NCBI RefSeq assembly: GCF_000720455.1
Contig: NZ_JOAK01000002.1
Span: 372,001 to 436,000 of the forward strand
Reading direction: 5' to 3'
DNA: 64,000 bases
Source of the DNA: Streptomyces virginiae
GTDB taxonomy: Bacteria > Actinomycetota > Actinomycetes > Streptomycetales > Streptomycetaceae
Shown: positions 1 through 9,425 of the stretch, in pieces
How the letters are laid out: each line of letters opens with the position of its first letter
How positions within the stretch are numbered: the first letter of the stretch is position 1
Made by a program: the position numbers and the translations under genes
The notes under the pieces: generated by a model
Seen by the model: only the letters and a program-made list of their open reading frames with translations
Databases searched by the model: none
Told to the model about the DNA's origin: nothing

Positions 1-514
1 CCTCGGTCAGCGGGTACTGCTGGTCGCCCGCCTTCCACTTCGTGCCGGTGGCACCGGTGCGGGACCAGTGGAAGCCGACCGACGAGCCGTCGAAGCCCAC
101 CCGCGCGTCGTACGCCTTCAGCTGGAGCGGCGGCTGCGGCACGTCGACCAGGAAGCGCGGGGCCGGCTCGGCGGCGTCGGGCCCGAGCCGGGAGCGCAGG
201 GCGGCGGCGAACGCGGCGGCCGACGTCGCCCGCTCGCCCGGCAGCACCATCCGGTACGGGTCGCAGGCGTCTTTCAGCTGCCCGGCGGCGGCCTCCATCA
301 GCGGATCGGCGCCCGGGCGCGGGACGGCACGCAGGATCACCGTGTCCCGCCTTCCGGCGGTCACGGTCACAGCGGACACCGCTTCCAGGGGGATCCGGCG
401 CGAACCCAGCGCTTGCCACAGTCTTGGCGTTCGCATCCCCCGAGCGAAGCGGATGAGCACCGAGTCCGAGTCGAACTCCCAGACGGCATGGTTTCCGGCC
501 AGTACGTCACCCAT
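1..514 (-). CDS. DUF4429 domain protein (C-terminus outside window)
   Basis: Only the first ~171 residues are in the window; the rest lies beyond base 1. The N-terminus MGDVLAGNHAVWEFD, followed by IRFARGMRTPRLWQALG, is typical of the actinobacterial DUF4429 family, and a second copy of the fold seems to begin near residue 130 (QLKAYDARVGFDG). The family has no known function; many members are cytosolic and some carry a C-terminal SHOCT-like segment. I chose the ATG at 514 because the protein then starts MGDVLAGN as I remember in relatives; an ATG nine bases upstream (523) is also possible. The gene follows the alpha/beta hydrolase gene on the same strand after 75 bases, so co-transcription is possible. 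Confidence 0.75.
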   Translation of the reverse strand, partial: MGDVLAGNHAVWEFDSDSVLIRFARGMRTPRLWQALGSRRIPLEAVSAVTVTAGRRDTVILRAVPRPGADPLMEAAAGQLKDACDPYRMVLPGERATSAAAFAAALRSRLGPDAAEPAPRFLVDVPQPPLQLKAYDARVGFDGSSVGFHWSRTGATGTKWKAGDQQYPLTE

Positions 515-589
515 GCGCCACATGGTAAAGGGCGCCGCCCCCGCGCGTCCCCCTCGGTGCGGGAGCCGTTTTTCGCGCCTCTACGCGCG

Positions 590-1825
590 TCAGTCCCGCT
601 CTGTCCCTGAAATTCCGCGCCGGCACGCGTCGTCGCCGGTAGCGCACACAACGGAAGCGAACGCGCCGGTTCCGATCTTGGCGAAGTTGGCCACCGAGTC
701 CGTTCCTGGCGCGAAATAGCCGGTGTGACTCTTGGCCCTGGCCGAGGACAGCAGCCGCGCCCCGAAGTCCGGAGACACCGGATCGGCGCCATGGCCCAGC
801 CCGCCGACCTCCAGGTGCGGCACGTCCGCGATCCAGTCGCCCTCGTCGCGCGTGGCCCAGACCCGCGCCGAGGTGCGCAGCCCCGCGACGTTCTGCGCCC
901 GCATGCCGGGGCTGCCCGCCACCACCACGTCCGTCACCCGGTTCGGCAGCTCGTGCGCGGCCACCCCGCACACCACCGACCCGTAGCTGTGGCAGAACAG
1001 CGCCACGCTCGAATTCCCGGGCAGGGACACCGTCAGCGCCTTCAGCCGGACGGCGCCGTCGAAGGCCATCCGGCCCGTGGCGGCGTCCATGCCGACCCCG
1101 GTGGGGGCGGTGTAGCCGGCCCAGGCGATGACCGCCGTCCGGCTGTTCGGCGCGGCCGTCCGCTCGGCCCCGTACAGCGCCTCGGCCATGCCGACCGGGG
1201 AGGTCAGCCGGCGCTGGGTGCGCTCGAAGGTGAGGAGGTCGGTGTCCACGCCGGGAACGATCACGGAGACCCGCTCGGCGCCGACGAGGTCGCCGAAGAC
1301 CTCGGCCACCTGGCCGCCGCCGGTGGGGTCGAACGCGAGGATCTGCCGCCCCGGTTCGGCCAGCGAGGCGAAGCGGTGGGAACGCCGGGTGGCCTCGGCC
1401 CGGTCGGCCGGGGTCAGCGCGACGTCGCGGCTGCGGGCCTCCTCGACCAGGCGGGCCTTCTCCAGGCCGTGTTGGTTGGCCCGGTAGCGGGTGGCGATCG
1501 GCGCCCCGTCGAGGTTGCCCACGACGAGCGGGTAGCCGTCGGCGAGCCGGGCCCGCTGGGCGCCGTCGAGGCCGGCGAAGAAGCGCGCCACCGTCCGCAC
1601 GGGGGCGTCCGCCGGCGGCACCGGACGGCCGTCCAACCGGGCCTTGGACCAGGCGTCGAGGGCCGTGGCCCGCAGCGGCGTGCCGCCCTCGGGCCGGTGC
1701 ACGGCCGTCCAGCCGGTGGTCGCCAGCATGATGAAGACGACCGCCAGTGCGAGCAGCGCGCGCAGGGCGGCCGGGCGCGGGTCGGCGCCTGGAACGGTGG
1801 TGTGGGCGAGGCCGGGCAGATTCAC
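590..1825 (-). CDS. DUF1023 family alpha/beta hydrolase
   Basis: A 411-residue protein with one hydrophobic N-terminal segment (about residues 22-40), so probably exported or membrane-anchored. The C-terminal half is a DUF1023 (Abhydrolase_8) domain: the nucleophile elbow is CHSYG with Ser at about residue 280, preceded by VIAWAGYTAPTG and followed by VVVAGSPGM and the H-containing tail GHGADPVSPDFG. Family members are lipase- or esterase-like serine hydrolases with unknown substrates. The N-terminal ~160 residues (LDGRPVPPADAPVRTVARFF onward) match the usual architecture in Streptomyces, where a helical domain precedes the hydrolase. Start ATG 1825; no strong ribosome site is evident. It lies just upstream of the DUF4429 gene on the same strand. 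Confidence 0.85.
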   Translation of the reverse strand: MNLPGLAHTTVPGADPRPAALRALLALAVVFIMLATTGWTAVHRPEGGTPLRATALDAWSKARLDGRPVPPADAPVRTVARFFAGLDGAQRARLADGYPLVVGNLDGAPIATRYRANQHGLEKARLVEEARSRDVALTPADRAEATRRSHRFASLAEPGRQILAFDPTGGGQVAEVFGDLVGAERVSVIVPGVDTDLLTFERTQRRLTSPVGMAEALYGAERTAAPNSRTAVIAWAGYTAPTGVGMDAATGRMAFDGAVRLKALTVSLPGNSSVALFCHSYGSVVCGVAAHELPNRVTDVVVAGSPGMRAQNVAGLRTSARVWATRDEGDWIADVPHLEVGGLGHGADPVSPDFGARLLSSARAKSHTGYFAPGTDSVANFAKIGTGAFASVVCATGDDACRRGISGTERD

Positions 1826-1967
1826 TGGGACCAGCGTAGGAGACCGATTCCGGGCGTGGCGCGCCGGGTGACGGGGTTCACGCCCGACCGTGGGACCCCG
1901 AACCGGACGAAGGGGCGGCTGCCAAGACTTGGGTGAAAGATCCGGAATGCGGCGTTTGGGGGGCGGC

Positions 1968-2624
1968 TCAGCGCCAGCGCCCCGCCAGAGCTGGGCCGAT
2001 GCCGTCGAGGTAAGTGTCCGTCAGCCGGCGGATCGCCGCCACGCTGGTGTCGTCGCCTCGCCCCCAGAGCCGCCCCGTGACCCTCATCACGCCGAAGAAC
2101 GCGGCGACCGCCACCCGGGGCCGCGGGTCGGCGTCCACGTCCAGGCCCTCGCGGGCGGCGATCAGCCGGGAGATCCGCTCCTCCAGGCACGTGGAACGCC
2201 GCAGGTGCACGGCGAGCAGGGCCGGCGTGGACTCGATCAGCCGGTAGCTGTGCATGTAGAGGTCGACGGGGACCACCTCGCGCAGGACGTCGTCGAGCGT
2301 GTCCCACGCGGCGAGCACGGCGCCCCGCATCGCTTCCAGGGGTCCCTCGGCCGGCGGCCGGGCGCGCAGCTCGGCGACGAAGTGCGACTCCACCAGGTCC
2401 TGGACGGCGAAGACGACCTCTTCCTTGTTGGCGAAGTAGCGGAAGAAGGTGCGCTGCGACACGGCCACGGCCGCGGTGATCTCGTCGACGGTGGTGCGCT
2501 CGTAGCCCTGGGAGACGAAGAGCACCAGCGAGGCGCGCAGCAGCGCGCTCCGCGTGCGCCGCTTCTTGCGTTCACGCAGTCCGGCCACCGGCGCGGCCGG
2601 CGCAGTCCGCTCGTCGATCGTCAC
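1968..2624 (-). CDS. TetR family transcriptional regulator
   Basis: A 218-residue one-component regulator. The N-terminal helix-turn-helix is clear: LRERKKRRTRSALLRASL, then TTVDEITAAVAVSQRTFFR, ending YFANKEEVVFAV, the classic TetR DNA-binding signature at about residues 15-65. The C-terminal domain should bind a ligand, which cannot be inferred. I start at GTG 2624 because AAGGAG lies about eight bases upstream; longer in-frame starts reach into the neighbouring promoter region. It is divergent from the I36-type secreted protein gene, with about 380 bases between them, and a palindrome at 2655-2673 may be its operator. Nothing nearby identifies its regulon. Confidence 0.9.
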   Translation of the reverse strand: MTIDERTAPAAPVAGLRERKKRRTRSALLRASLVLFVSQGYERTTVDEITAAVAVSQRTFFRYFANKEEVVFAVQDLVESHFVAELRARPPAEGPLEAMRGAVLAAWDTLDDVLREVVPVDLYMHSYRLIESTPALLAVHLRRSTCLEERISRLIAAREGLDVDADPRPRVAVAAFFGVMRVTGRLWGRGDDTSVAAIRRLTDTYLDGIGPALAGRWR

Positions 2625-3006
2625 CGCCGGGCTCCTTCCTGACGCCGGGTGGGCGGTCAGGTTACCCGTGACCGACGGCGTCGCGGCCGATCCGTTGAGC
2701 CGTTTGCGAAGGGCCGGCCGGCCCCGGCCGGCCACGCGAACGGCGGGTCGCCGATGACACGTTCGGGTCGGCCCGGGGAAGCGCCCGCGGCCGTGCGGGG
2801 GCGGGCGCGGGCCCGCCGAGCAGACCTCCGTAAGGGTCAACTCCGTACGGGCGAAAGGCCGCCGGACGGTTCCACGGGGGCTGTCGCCTATCAGGGTGGA
2901 CCCGCCCCGGCCCCCTTCCGCCCGACCATCACCGCAGGTCAGCGTGGTGTCGGCGGAGCACCGGAAACGGTCCGGCGGCCCGCCGTCCACAAGGAGTTGA
3001 CCCGTC
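2625..3006. other. 382-bp divergent intergenic region
   Basis: Separates the TetR gene (minus) from the I36-type secreted protein (plus). Apart from the palindrome at 2655-2673 and the ribosome site AAGGAG just before 3007, I see no convincing gene, terminator or RNA motif. Candidate open frames here have Arg/Pro-rich shadow composition. Confidence 0.5.
2655..2673. promoter_or_regulatory. imperfect palindrome upstream of tetR gene (possible operator)
   Basis: GGTCAGGTTACCCGTGACC lies 31-49 bases upstream of the TetR start. The outer arms GGTCA/TGACC are a perfect inverted repeat and the centre GGTTACC is nearly symmetric. Position and size suit an autoregulatory TetR operator, but this is inference from symmetry alone. 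Confidence 0.35.
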
Positions 3007-3402
3007 ATGCGTACGTGTGGAACCACGCGCGTCACCACCGCCCTCGCCGCGACCGCCCTGGCCCTCACCGCCCTCATCCCGAGTACCGCCGGCACGGCGC
3101 ACGCCGCGGGCCCGCCGGGCCTCGGGGCCTGCGCCAGCGGACAGCTGTGCCTGTGGGCGAAACCGGACTTCAAGGGCACCCGGCAGACCCACGAGCTGAG
3201 CACCCTGGACATCAACAGCTGCACCGCCCTGCCCGCCGGCACCAGCGCCCAGTCGCTGGTCAACCGCACCGGGCGCCCGGTCACCACGTACCAGTCGGCG
3301 GAGTGCGCGGAGACCGGCGAGTTCCAGACCTATCCGGGCGACGGGGTCTGGCTGCCCCAGTCCCCCTACCAGGTACGGGCCTTCAAGGTGTGGGAGAGGT
3401 AG
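3007..3402 (+). CDS. secreted peptidase inhibitor family I36-type protein
   Basis: A 131-residue exported protein with a Sec signal peptide (MRTCGTTRVTTALAATALA then hydrophobic core, cleavage probably after AHAA, about residue 35). The mature part has the beta/gamma-crystallin-like I36 pattern: CASGQLCLWAKPDFKGT, paired cysteines, repeated Trp/Tyr positions, and a C-terminal V-x-A-F-K-V-W-E-R strand. The founding I36 member is the Streptomyces metalloprotease inhibitor SMPI, but most family members are untested, so inhibition is only possible. Start ATG 3007 has AAGGAG at suitable spacing. The 3' end overlaps the convergent potassium channel gene by 20 bases. Confidence 0.8.
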   Translation: MRTCGTTRVTTALAATALALTALIPSTAGTAHAAGPPGLGACASGQLCLWAKPDFKGTRQTHELSTLDINSCTALPAGTSAQSLVNRTGRPVTTYQSAECAETGEFQTYPGDGVWLPQSPYQVRAFKVWER

Positions 3403-4213
3403 CCCCATGCTGCGCGGCGAGGTCGCCCGGGGCGGCGACCGGCGGGGCGGCGGTGGCTGCCGGGGCGGTGGCCGTCTGCGCGGCGCCGCCCAGCCGGGCG
3501 ACCTCGCCGCGCAGCGCCCGTACCTCCGCCCGGAGCTCCAGGATCGCGGCGAGCTGGAGCCGCTCGGCCTGGTCGTCGCGTTCGAAGCGGGAGATGAACC
3601 ACGCGGCGATGTTGGCGGTCACCACACCGAGCAGCGCGATCCCCGACAGCATCAGCCCGACCGCCAGGACGCGGCCGAGGCCGGTGGTGGGCGAGTGGTC
3701 GCCGTAGCCGACCGTCGTCATCGTGGTGAAGGACCACCACACGGCGTCGCCCAGGTTCTTGATGTTCCCCTCGGGAGCGTCCCGCTCCACGCTCAGCACG
3801 GCCAGCGAGCCGAACATCAGCAGTCCGACGACCGCCCCGGCCACGTACGTCGTCAGCTGGATCTGCGGGGCCATCCGGGCCCGCCGGCCCACCAGCATCA
3901 AGGTGGCCACCAGCCGCAGCAGCCGCAGCGGCTGCACCAGCGGCAGCACCACGGCCGCCAGGTCCAGCCAGTGGGTCCGCACGAACCGCCGCCGGTCCGC
4001 CGACAGGGCCAGCCGCACCAGGTAGTCGACGGCGAAGGCCCCCCACACCACCCACTCCACGTAGGTGCAGGCGCCGTGGACCCGCGCGCTCGCGTCCGGA
4101 GCGACGATGGGCACGGCGTACGCCACGGCGAAGGCCACGGCGAGGACGAGCAGCGGGGTCTGGCTCCGCCGCTCCCACAGCTGCTGGCGGGATGGTTCCT
4201 TCATGCGGAGCAT
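3383..4213 (-). CDS. voltage-gated-type potassium channel
   Basis: A 276-residue membrane protein. The selectivity filter TTVGYGD (about residues 166-172) sits between a pore helix (AVWWSFTTM) and a last membrane helix, as in K+ channels. A voltage-sensor-like S4 helix, LRLLRLVATLMLVGRRAR, precedes it, and four earlier hydrophobic segments give a probable six-helix Kv-like subunit that forms tetramers in the inner membrane. After the pore comes a short coiled coil (ELRAEVRALRGEVARL) and an Ala/Pro-rich tail, suggesting tetramer assembly by the C-terminus. ATG 4213 is the longest ATG start; ATG 4204 is equally plausible, and neither has a clear ribosome site. The gene converges on the I36 gene with a 20-base coding overlap. 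Confidence 0.9.
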   Translation of the reverse strand: MLRMKEPSRQQLWERRSQTPLLVLAVAFAVAYAVPIVAPDASARVHGACTYVEWVVWGAFAVDYLVRLALSADRRRFVRTHWLDLAAVVLPLVQPLRLLRLVATLMLVGRRARMAPQIQLTTYVAGAVVGLLMFGSLAVLSVERDAPEGNIKNLGDAVWWSFTTMTTVGYGDHSPTTGLGRVLAVGLMLSGIALLGVVTANIAAWFISRFERDDQAERLQLAAILELRAEVRALRGEVARLGGAAQTATAPAATAAPPVAAPGDLAAQHGATSPTP

Positions 4214-4278
4214 CGTAAGCAACGCATAAAGGGGCGCGGGCCACGGCCGGAGCCGGGACCCGCTCCCTCACACCAGAC

Positions 4279-7011
4279 CTACGCGTCGCCGCCGGCCGCG
4301 CCGGGGTCCGCCGCCGACACGTCGAGCAGCCGGTACTTGTCGACGGCCTGCTTCAGCGCCGAGCGGTCGACCTTCCCCGCCTTGGCCAGCTCGGTCAGCG
4401 TCGCCAGCACCACCGACTGGGCGTCGATGTGGAAGAAGCGCCGGGCCGCACCGCGCGTGTCCGCGAAGCCGAAGCCGTCCGCGCCCAGCGAGGTGTAGGC
4501 ACCGGGCACCCACCGCGAGATCTGGTCCGGAACGGAGCGCATCCAGTCCGAGACCGCCACGAACGGCCCCTCCGCACCCGACAGCTTCCGCGTCACGTAC
4601 GGGACCTGCTGCTCCTCCTCCGGGTGGAGCAGGTTGTGCTCCTCCACCTCGACGGCCTCGCGCCGCAGCTCGTTCCAGGAGGTCGCCGACCAGACGTCGG
4701 CCCTGACGTTCCACTCCTCGGCCAGGATCCGCTGCGCCTCCAGCGCCCACGGCACGGCCACGCCGGACGCCATGAGCTGGGCCGGGACGGTGCCCGAGGT
4801 GCCCTGGGAGACCCGGTGGATGCCCTTGAGGATGCCGTCCACGTCGACGTCCGCCGGCTCCGCCGGGTGCTGGATCGGCTCGTTGTAGACGGTCAGGTAG
4901 TAGAAGACGTCCTCCGCCTCCGGGCCGTACATCCGCCGCAGACCGTCCTGGACGATGTGCGCGATCTCGTACCCGTAGGCCGGGTCGTAGGCCACACAGC
5001 CCGGGTTCGTCGAGGCCAGCAGCTGGGAGTGACCGTCCGCGTGCTGCAGACCCTCACCCGTGAGGGTGGTCCGTCCCGCGGTCGCACCCAGGACGAAACC
5101 GCGCGCCAGCTGGTCGGCCATCTGCCAGAACTGGTCACCGGTGCGCTGGAAACCGAACATCGAGTAGAAGACGTAGACCGGGATCAGCGGCTCGCCGTGC
5201 GTCGCGTACGCCGAGCCCGCGGCGATCAGCGAGGCCGTGCAGCCCGCCTCCGAGATGCCGTCGTGCAGCATCTGGCCGGTCGGGGACTCCTTGTACGCGA
5301 GCAGCAGGTCGCGGTCGACCGCCTCGTACTGCTGGCCCAGCGGGTTGTAGATCTTGGCGCTCGGGAAGAAGGCGTCCATGCCGAAGGTGCGGTACTCGTC
5401 GGGCGCGATCAGCACGAAGCGCTTGCCGATCTCCTTGTCTCGCATCAGGTCCTTCAGGATGCGGACGAAGGCCATCGTGGTGGCGATCGACTGGTGGCCC
5501 GAGCCCTTCTTCGCGGCCGCGTAGGTCTTCTCGTCCGGCAGCTGCAGCGGCTTGGCGCGCACCACACGGGTCGGCACGTAGCCGCCGTGCGCACTGCGCT
5601 GGTCGTGCATGTACTGGATCTCGGGCGAATTGCGGCCCGGGTGGTAGTACGGCGGCGCGCCGCTCTCCAGCTGGGCGTCCGTGATCGGGATGTGCAGGCG
5701 GTCACGGAAGCGCTTGAGGTCGTCGACCGTCAGCTTCTTCATCTGGTGCGTGGCGTTGCGGCCCTCGAAGTTCGGGCCGAGCGTCCAGCCCTTCACCGTC
5801 TGCGCCAGGATCACCGTCGGCTGGCCCTTGTGCGCCTTGGCCGCCGCGTACGCCGCGTAGACCTTCTTGTGGTCGTGACCGCCGCGGCCCAGGTGCTGGA
5901 TCTGGTAGTCGGTCATGTTCTCGACCATCGCGCGCAGCCGCTGGTCACCGCCGAAGAAGTGCTCACGGATGTACGCGCCGGACTCGGTGGCGTACGTCTG
6001 GAACTGCCCGTCGGGCGTGGAGTTCATCTTGTTGACCAGGATGCCGTCGCGGTCCTGGGCCAGCAGCGGGTCCCAGGAGCGGTCCCAGATCAGCTTGATC
6101 ACGTTCCAGCCGGCGCCCCTGAACTGCGACTCCAGCTCCTGGATGATCTTCCCGTTGCCGCGGACCGGGCCGTCGAGGCGCTGCAGGTTGCAGTTCACGA
6201 CGAAGGTCAGGTTGTCCAGACCCTCGCGGGCGGCGATCGACAGCTGGCCCAGCGACTCCGGCTCGTCCATCTCGCCGTCGCCGAGATACGCCCAAACGTG
6301 GGACTTGGAGGTGTCCGCGATCCCGCGCGCCTCCATGTACCGGTTCATCCGCGCCTGGTAGATCGCACCCAGCGGGCCGAGGCCCATGGAGACGGTCGGG
6401 AACTCCCAGAAGTCCGGCATCAGCCGCGGGTGCGGGTAGCTGGAGAGGCCGTACGGGGCCTTCGACTTCTCCTGGCGGAACGCGTCGAGCTGCTGCTCGG
6501 TGAGCCGGTCCAGGAGGTAGGCGCGGGCGTAGATGCCGGGGGAGGCGTGGCCCTGGAAGAAGATCTGGTCGCCGCCGTCGCCCTCGTCCTTGCCCCGGAA
6601 GAAGTGGTTGAAGCCCACGTCGTAGAGGGAGGCGGACGAGGCGAACGTGGCGATGTGGCCGCCGACGCCGATCCCGGGACGCTGGGCGCGCGAGACCATG
6701 ACGGCCGCGTTCCACCGGGTGGCGTTGAGGACCTTGCGCTCGATCTCCTCGTTGCCGGGGAAGAACGGCTCGTCCTTGGTGGCGATCGTGTTGACGTAGT
6801 CCGTGCTGCGCATCTCGGGCACGGCCACGCGCTTCTCGCGCGCCCGCTCGATCAGGCGCAGCATGAGGTAGCGGGCCCGTTCACGGCCCCGCTCGTCGAC
6901 CGCTGCGTCCAGGGAGTCGAGCCACTCCTGCGTCTCCTCCGGATCGAAGTCCGGGACCTGACTCGGCAGGCCGCCAATGATGATCGGATTGCGATCGGAT
7001 GCGGAAGCCAC
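4279..7011 (-). CDS. aceE: pyruvate dehydrogenase E1 component, homodimeric type
   Basis: A 910-residue thiamine-diphosphate enzyme that decarboxylates pyruvate and passes the acetyl group to the lipoyl domain of E2. The TPP motif is intact: [10 protein letters not shown] at about residues 244-253 and [10 protein letters not shown] at 273-282. The N-terminal [20 protein letters not shown] segment and [10 protein letters not shown] are typical of AceE, and length matches actinobacterial homologues. In actinobacteria this E1 works with lipoylated E2 and Lpd encoded elsewhere; neither is here. Start ATG 7011 has GAAGGA about six bases upstream. The gene is divergent from the DUF3052 gene across a 470-base region that must hold its promoter. 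Confidence 0.97.
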   Translation of the reverse strand: MASASDRNPIIIGGLPSQVPDFDPEETQEWLDSLDAAVDERGRERARYLMLRLIERAREKRVAVPEMRSTDYVNTIATKDEPFFPGNEEIERKVLNATRWNAAVMVSRAQRPGIGVGGHIATFASSASLYDVGFNHFFRGKDEGDGGDQIFFQGHASPGIYARAYLLDRLTEQQLDAFRQEKSKAPYGLSSYPHPRLMPDFWEFPTVSMGLGPLGAIYQARMNRYMEARGIADTSKSHVWAYLGDGEMDEPESLGQLSIAAREGLDNLTFVVNCNLQRLDGPVRGNGKIIQELESQFRGAGWNVIKLIWDRSWDPLLAQDRDGILVNKMNSTPDGQFQTYATESGAYIREHFFGGDQRLRAMVENMTDYQIQHLGRGGHDHKKVYAAYAAAKAHKGQPTVILAQTVKGWTLGPNFEGRNATHQMKKLTVDDLKRFRDRLHIPITDAQLESGAPPYYHPGRNSPEIQYMHDQRSAHGGYVPTRVVRAKPLQLPDEKTYAAAKKGSGHQSIATTMAFVRILKDLMRDKEIGKRFVLIAPDEYRTFGMDAFFPSAKIYNPLGQQYEAVDRDLLLAYKESPTGQMLHDGISEAGCTASLIAAGSAYATHGEPLIPVYVFYSMFGFQRTGDQFWQMADQLARGFVLGATAGRTTLTGEGLQHADGHSQLLASTNPGCVAYDPAYGYEIAHIVQDGLRRMYGPEAEDVFYYLTVYNEPIQHPAEPADVDVDGILKGIHRVSQGTSGTVPAQLMASGVAVPWALEAQRILAEEWNVRADVWSATSWNELRREAVEVEEHNLLHPEEEQQVPYVTRKLSGAEGPFVAVSDWMRSVPDQISRWVPGAYTSLGADGFGFADTRGAARRFFHIDAQSVVLATLTELAKAGKVDRSALKQAVDKYRLLDVSAADPGAAGGDA

Positions 7012-7482
7012 GCTGTTCCTTCGCTGTCGGGGAAGTCGTGCTGAAGCTGTAACTGGGGGGCGCCGCCTCCCATGGTCTTACGCTCGGCCGTAATCGTCAT
7101 CCGTACCACTGGGTAATCCCTGCGATCGGCGGGGACGCCCGGCAGTGCGACCGGGTCCGGTTCCGCGGTGCGAGGTGGCGGGTGCGACCAAATTGCAACC
7201 TTACGCCCACGCCGGCCAGCGGCCCCGGGAGGCCGTTCGTCCCTCAAACAGGTAGGAAAGTCCTCATGCGATGCGAATGAGCTGGAATGGTGTGGGATGA
7301 ATCACCAGAGGTGCACACGGGCACCCTGAAAGTTGCGGCGAGACGGCCGCAATCGTCACCGTTTCGACGGTCTCGGCGGCCGGGTACTTGCGCGATCCGC
7401 CGCGCCCGTGTGGACTACGCCCAATGCTGCGCGTACGCGCGCCGCCGAAGAACATTCACCGAACATGAGCAGGAGGCACCCC
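7012..7482. other. aceE / DUF3052 divergent promoter region
   Basis: 471 bases without a gene. It holds a perfect 7-bp inverted repeat TTGCGGC-N6-GCCGCAA at 7333-7352, and a Crp-like GTG-N8-CAC pattern near 7293-7306 (GTGGGATGAATCAC). Both are candidate regulator sites for either gene. No RNA motif is recognised. Confidence 0.4.
7333..7352. promoter_or_regulatory. 7-bp inverted repeat, possible operator
   Basis: TTGCGGCGAGACGGCCGCAA: perfect arms of seven bases with a six-base spacer, about 130 bases upstream of the DUF3052 start and 320 upstream of aceE. The binding protein is unknown. Confidence 0.35.
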
Positions 7483-7911
7483 GTGAGCGCGACCGCGGAC
7501 CACGCGGAGAGCCTGGCCGCCCGGCTGGGTTTCCAGTCCGAACAGGTGGTCCAGGAGATCGGCTACGACGACGACGTCGATCAGGAATTCCGTGACCTCG
7601 TCGAGGAGCACGTCGGCGAACTCGTCGACGAGGACTACGACGACGTCGCCGACGCGGTGCTGCTGTGGTTCCGCGAGGACGACGGCGATCTGACGGACGC
7701 GCTGGTCGATGCCACCGAGCTGGTCGAGGACGGCGCACTGATCCTGCTGCTGACCCCCAAGACGGGCCGTGACGGCTACGTCGAGGCCAGCGACATCAGC
7801 GAGGCGGCCGAGACGGCCGGTCTCTCGCAGACCAGGAGCGTCAGCGTCGGCAAGGAATGGGCCGCCACCAAGCTGGTGACGCCCAAGACCGCCGCCAAGT
7901 CCAAGCGCTGA
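7483..7911 (+). CDS. DUF3052 family protein
   Basis: A 142-residue acidic cytosolic protein that matches the actinobacterial DUF3052 family: LAARLGFQSEQVVQEIGYDDD at the start, a long Asp/Glu-rich middle (VDEDYDDVADAVLLWFREDD), and VTPKTAAKSKR at the end. No enzyme motif is visible and the family function is unknown; the position opposite aceE is conserved in Streptomyces as far as I recall. GTG 7483 is chosen because AGGAGG lies seven bases upstream (7471-7476); upstream in-frame ATG codons lack a ribosome site. A strong terminator follows at 7942-7982. Confidence 0.9.
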   Translation: MSATADHAESLAARLGFQSEQVVQEIGYDDDVDQEFRDLVEEHVGELVDEDYDDVADAVLLWFREDDGDLTDALVDATELVEDGALILLLTPKTGRDGYVEASDISEAAETAGLSQTRSVSVGKEWAATKLVTPKTAAKSKR

Positions 7912-7941
7912 GCCGCGCCCGCTGCCGAGCGGACACGCTTC

Positions 7942-7982
7942 CACACCCCGCTGACCAGGTAGACCCCGGTCGGCGGGGTGTG
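7942..7982 (+). terminator. intrinsic-type terminator after DUF3052
   Basis: Left arm CACACCCCGCTGACC (7942-7956) pairs with GGTCGGCGGGGTGTG (7968-7982): 15 base pairs with one G-U wobble and an 11-base loop. It lacks a long U tract, as is usual in Streptomyces. Confidence 0.8.
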
Positions 7983-8094
7983 CGCGTTTCACGGCCCGGG
8001 CACACCGGGACGGCTCCGGGGGCAGGACACCCCATAGGCTTTGACTCACCCGAACAGCCCAACGCAGGGATGCGGGAACGAAGGGATGCGAGAG

Positions 8095-8553
8095 ATGGCG
8101 ATCGAGGTCGGCGACAAGGCCCCGGACTTCGAGCTCAAGGACAACCACGGCGCCACCGTGCGGCTCTCCGACTTCCGGGGGGAGAAGGCCGTCGTGCTGC
8201 TCTTCTACCCGTTCGCCTTCACCGGTGTGTGCACCGGCGAGCTGTGCGAGCTGCGCGACCAGCTCCCGCGCTTCCAGAACGACGACGTCCAGCTCCTCGC
8301 CGTCTCCAACGACTCCGTGCCGACCCTGCGGGTCTTCGGGGAGCAGGAGGGCCTGGAGTACCCGCTGCTGTCGGACTTCTGGCCGCACGGCGAGACCTCC
8401 CGCGCGTACGGCGTCTTCGACGAGGACAAGGGCTGCGCGGTCCGCGGCACCTTCATCATCGACAAGGACGGCGTGGTGCGCTGGACTGTCGTCAACGGAC
8501 TGCCCGACGCGCGTGACCTGAACGAGTACATCAAGGCGCTCGACAGCCTCTGA
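8095..8553 (+). CDS. ahpE: AhpE-type peroxiredoxin
   Basis: A 152-residue thiol peroxidase. The peroxidatic cysteine lies in [12 protein letters not shown] (Cys about 46); a second cysteine follows five residues on (Cys 51). [20 protein letters not shown] is the signature of the AhpE branch known from Mycobacterium tuberculosis, a one-cysteine peroxiredoxin recycled through mycothiol/mycoredoxin. Activity on peroxides and peroxynitrite is inferred from family. The start at ATG 8095 ([12 protein letters not shown]) fits relatives; ATG 8086, three codons upstream, is an alternative. It is flanked by the DUF3052 terminator and the terD locus, so it is probably monocistronic. Confidence 0.92.
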   Translation: MAIEVGDKAPDFELKDNHGATVRLSDFRGEKAVVLLFYPFAFTGVCTGELCELRDQLPRFQNDDVQLLAVSNDSVPTLRVFGEQEGLEYPLLSDFWPHGETSRAYGVFDEDKGCAVRGTFIIDKDGVVRWTVVNGLPDARDLNEYIKALDSL

Positions 8554-8692
8554 GTTCGTCTGCGCGGGCCGTTACGCGCAGTTCCCTGCGAAAACCGCTT
8601 ACAGGCGGGAACCCGTCACTAGGATCGAAACGTTGATCCGGTAGCAACCGCACGACGGGGCACCGCCCCACACAGAACCCAATGGAGGACCC

Positions 8693-9268
8693 GTGGGAGT
8701 CAGCCTCAGCAAGGGCGGCAACGTCTCGCTGACCAAGGCCGCGCCTAACCTGACGGCGGTCATCGTCGGTCTGGGCTGGGACGCTCGCACCACCACCGGT
8801 GTCGACTTCGACCTCGACGCCAGCGCGATCCTGACCAACGACCAGGGCAAGGTCGCCAGCGACGCGAACTTCGTCTTCTTCAACAACCTCAAGAGCCCCG
8901 ACGGCTCGGTCGAGCACACCGGTGACAACACCACCGGTGAGGGCGAGGGCGACGATGAGGCGATCAAGGTCAACCTCGCCGGCGTCCCGGGCGACGTCGC
9001 CAAGATCGTCTTCCCGGTCTCGATCTACGAGGCCGAGACCCGCCAGCAGAGCTTCGGCCAGGTCCGCAACGCCTACATCCGCGTGGTGAACCAGGCAGAC
9101 AACACCGAGCTCGCCCGATACGACCTCTCCGAGGACGCCTCGACCGAGACCGCCATGGTCTTCGGCGAGCTCTACCGCAACGGTGCGGAGTGGAAGTTCC
9201 GCGCCATCGGCCAGGGCTATGCCTCGGGCCTGCGCGGCATCGCGCAGGACTTCGGCGTCAACGTCTGA
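8693..9268 (+). CDS. terD: TerD family stress protein, copy 1
   Basis: A 191-residue full-length TerD protein. The Ca2+-binding strand signature DFDLDASA is present near residue 45, with [17 protein letters not shown] and the closing [17 protein letters not shown]. TerD domains bind calcium at the inner membrane face and are linked to resistance to tellurite, phage and oxidative stress; the mechanism is unresolved. GTG 8693 has GGAGG at 8684-8688. About 80 percent of residues match the next gene by eye, so the two are recent tandem paralogues. Confidence 0.95.
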   Translation: MGVSLSKGGNVSLTKAAPNLTAVIVGLGWDARTTTGVDFDLDASAILTNDQGKVASDANFVFFNNLKSPDGSVEHTGDNTTGEGEGDDEAIKVNLAGVPGDVAKIVFPVSIYEAETRQQSFGQVRNAYIRVVNQADNTELARYDLSEDASTETAMVFGELYRNGAEWKFRAIGQGYASGLRGIAQDFGVNV

Positions 9269-9344
9269 GCCTGAGAGCAGCATCCGTCCGGCGCCGTGCA
9301 CTGTGTGTACGGCGCCGGACCTGCTTCGCCCGCAGCAGCACCGC

Positions 9345-9388
9345 ACCGCTCGACCGTTCCACCGCTCGACCGCTCGACTGTTCCACCG
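9345..9388. repeat. short direct repeats between terD paralogues
   Basis: The decamer ACCGCTCGAC and the octamer GTTCCACC recur in 44 bases between the two terD genes. They precede the ribosome site of the second gene and may reflect slippage; no function is evident. Confidence 0.5.
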
Positions 9389-9425
9389 TCACATCGCCAC
9401 ACCGTCGTCCGGGGAGGACCACAAC

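Noticed and set aside
4429..7044. Long open frame on the plus strand opposite aceE (871 codons)
   Set aside because: Arg/Val/Gly-rich shadow of a highly expressed GC-rich gene; no start signal or domain, and aceE on the other strand is certain.
7293..7306. Crp/GlxR site controlling aceE
   Set aside because: Only a partial match to the Crp palindrome; kept as a remark, not as a feature.
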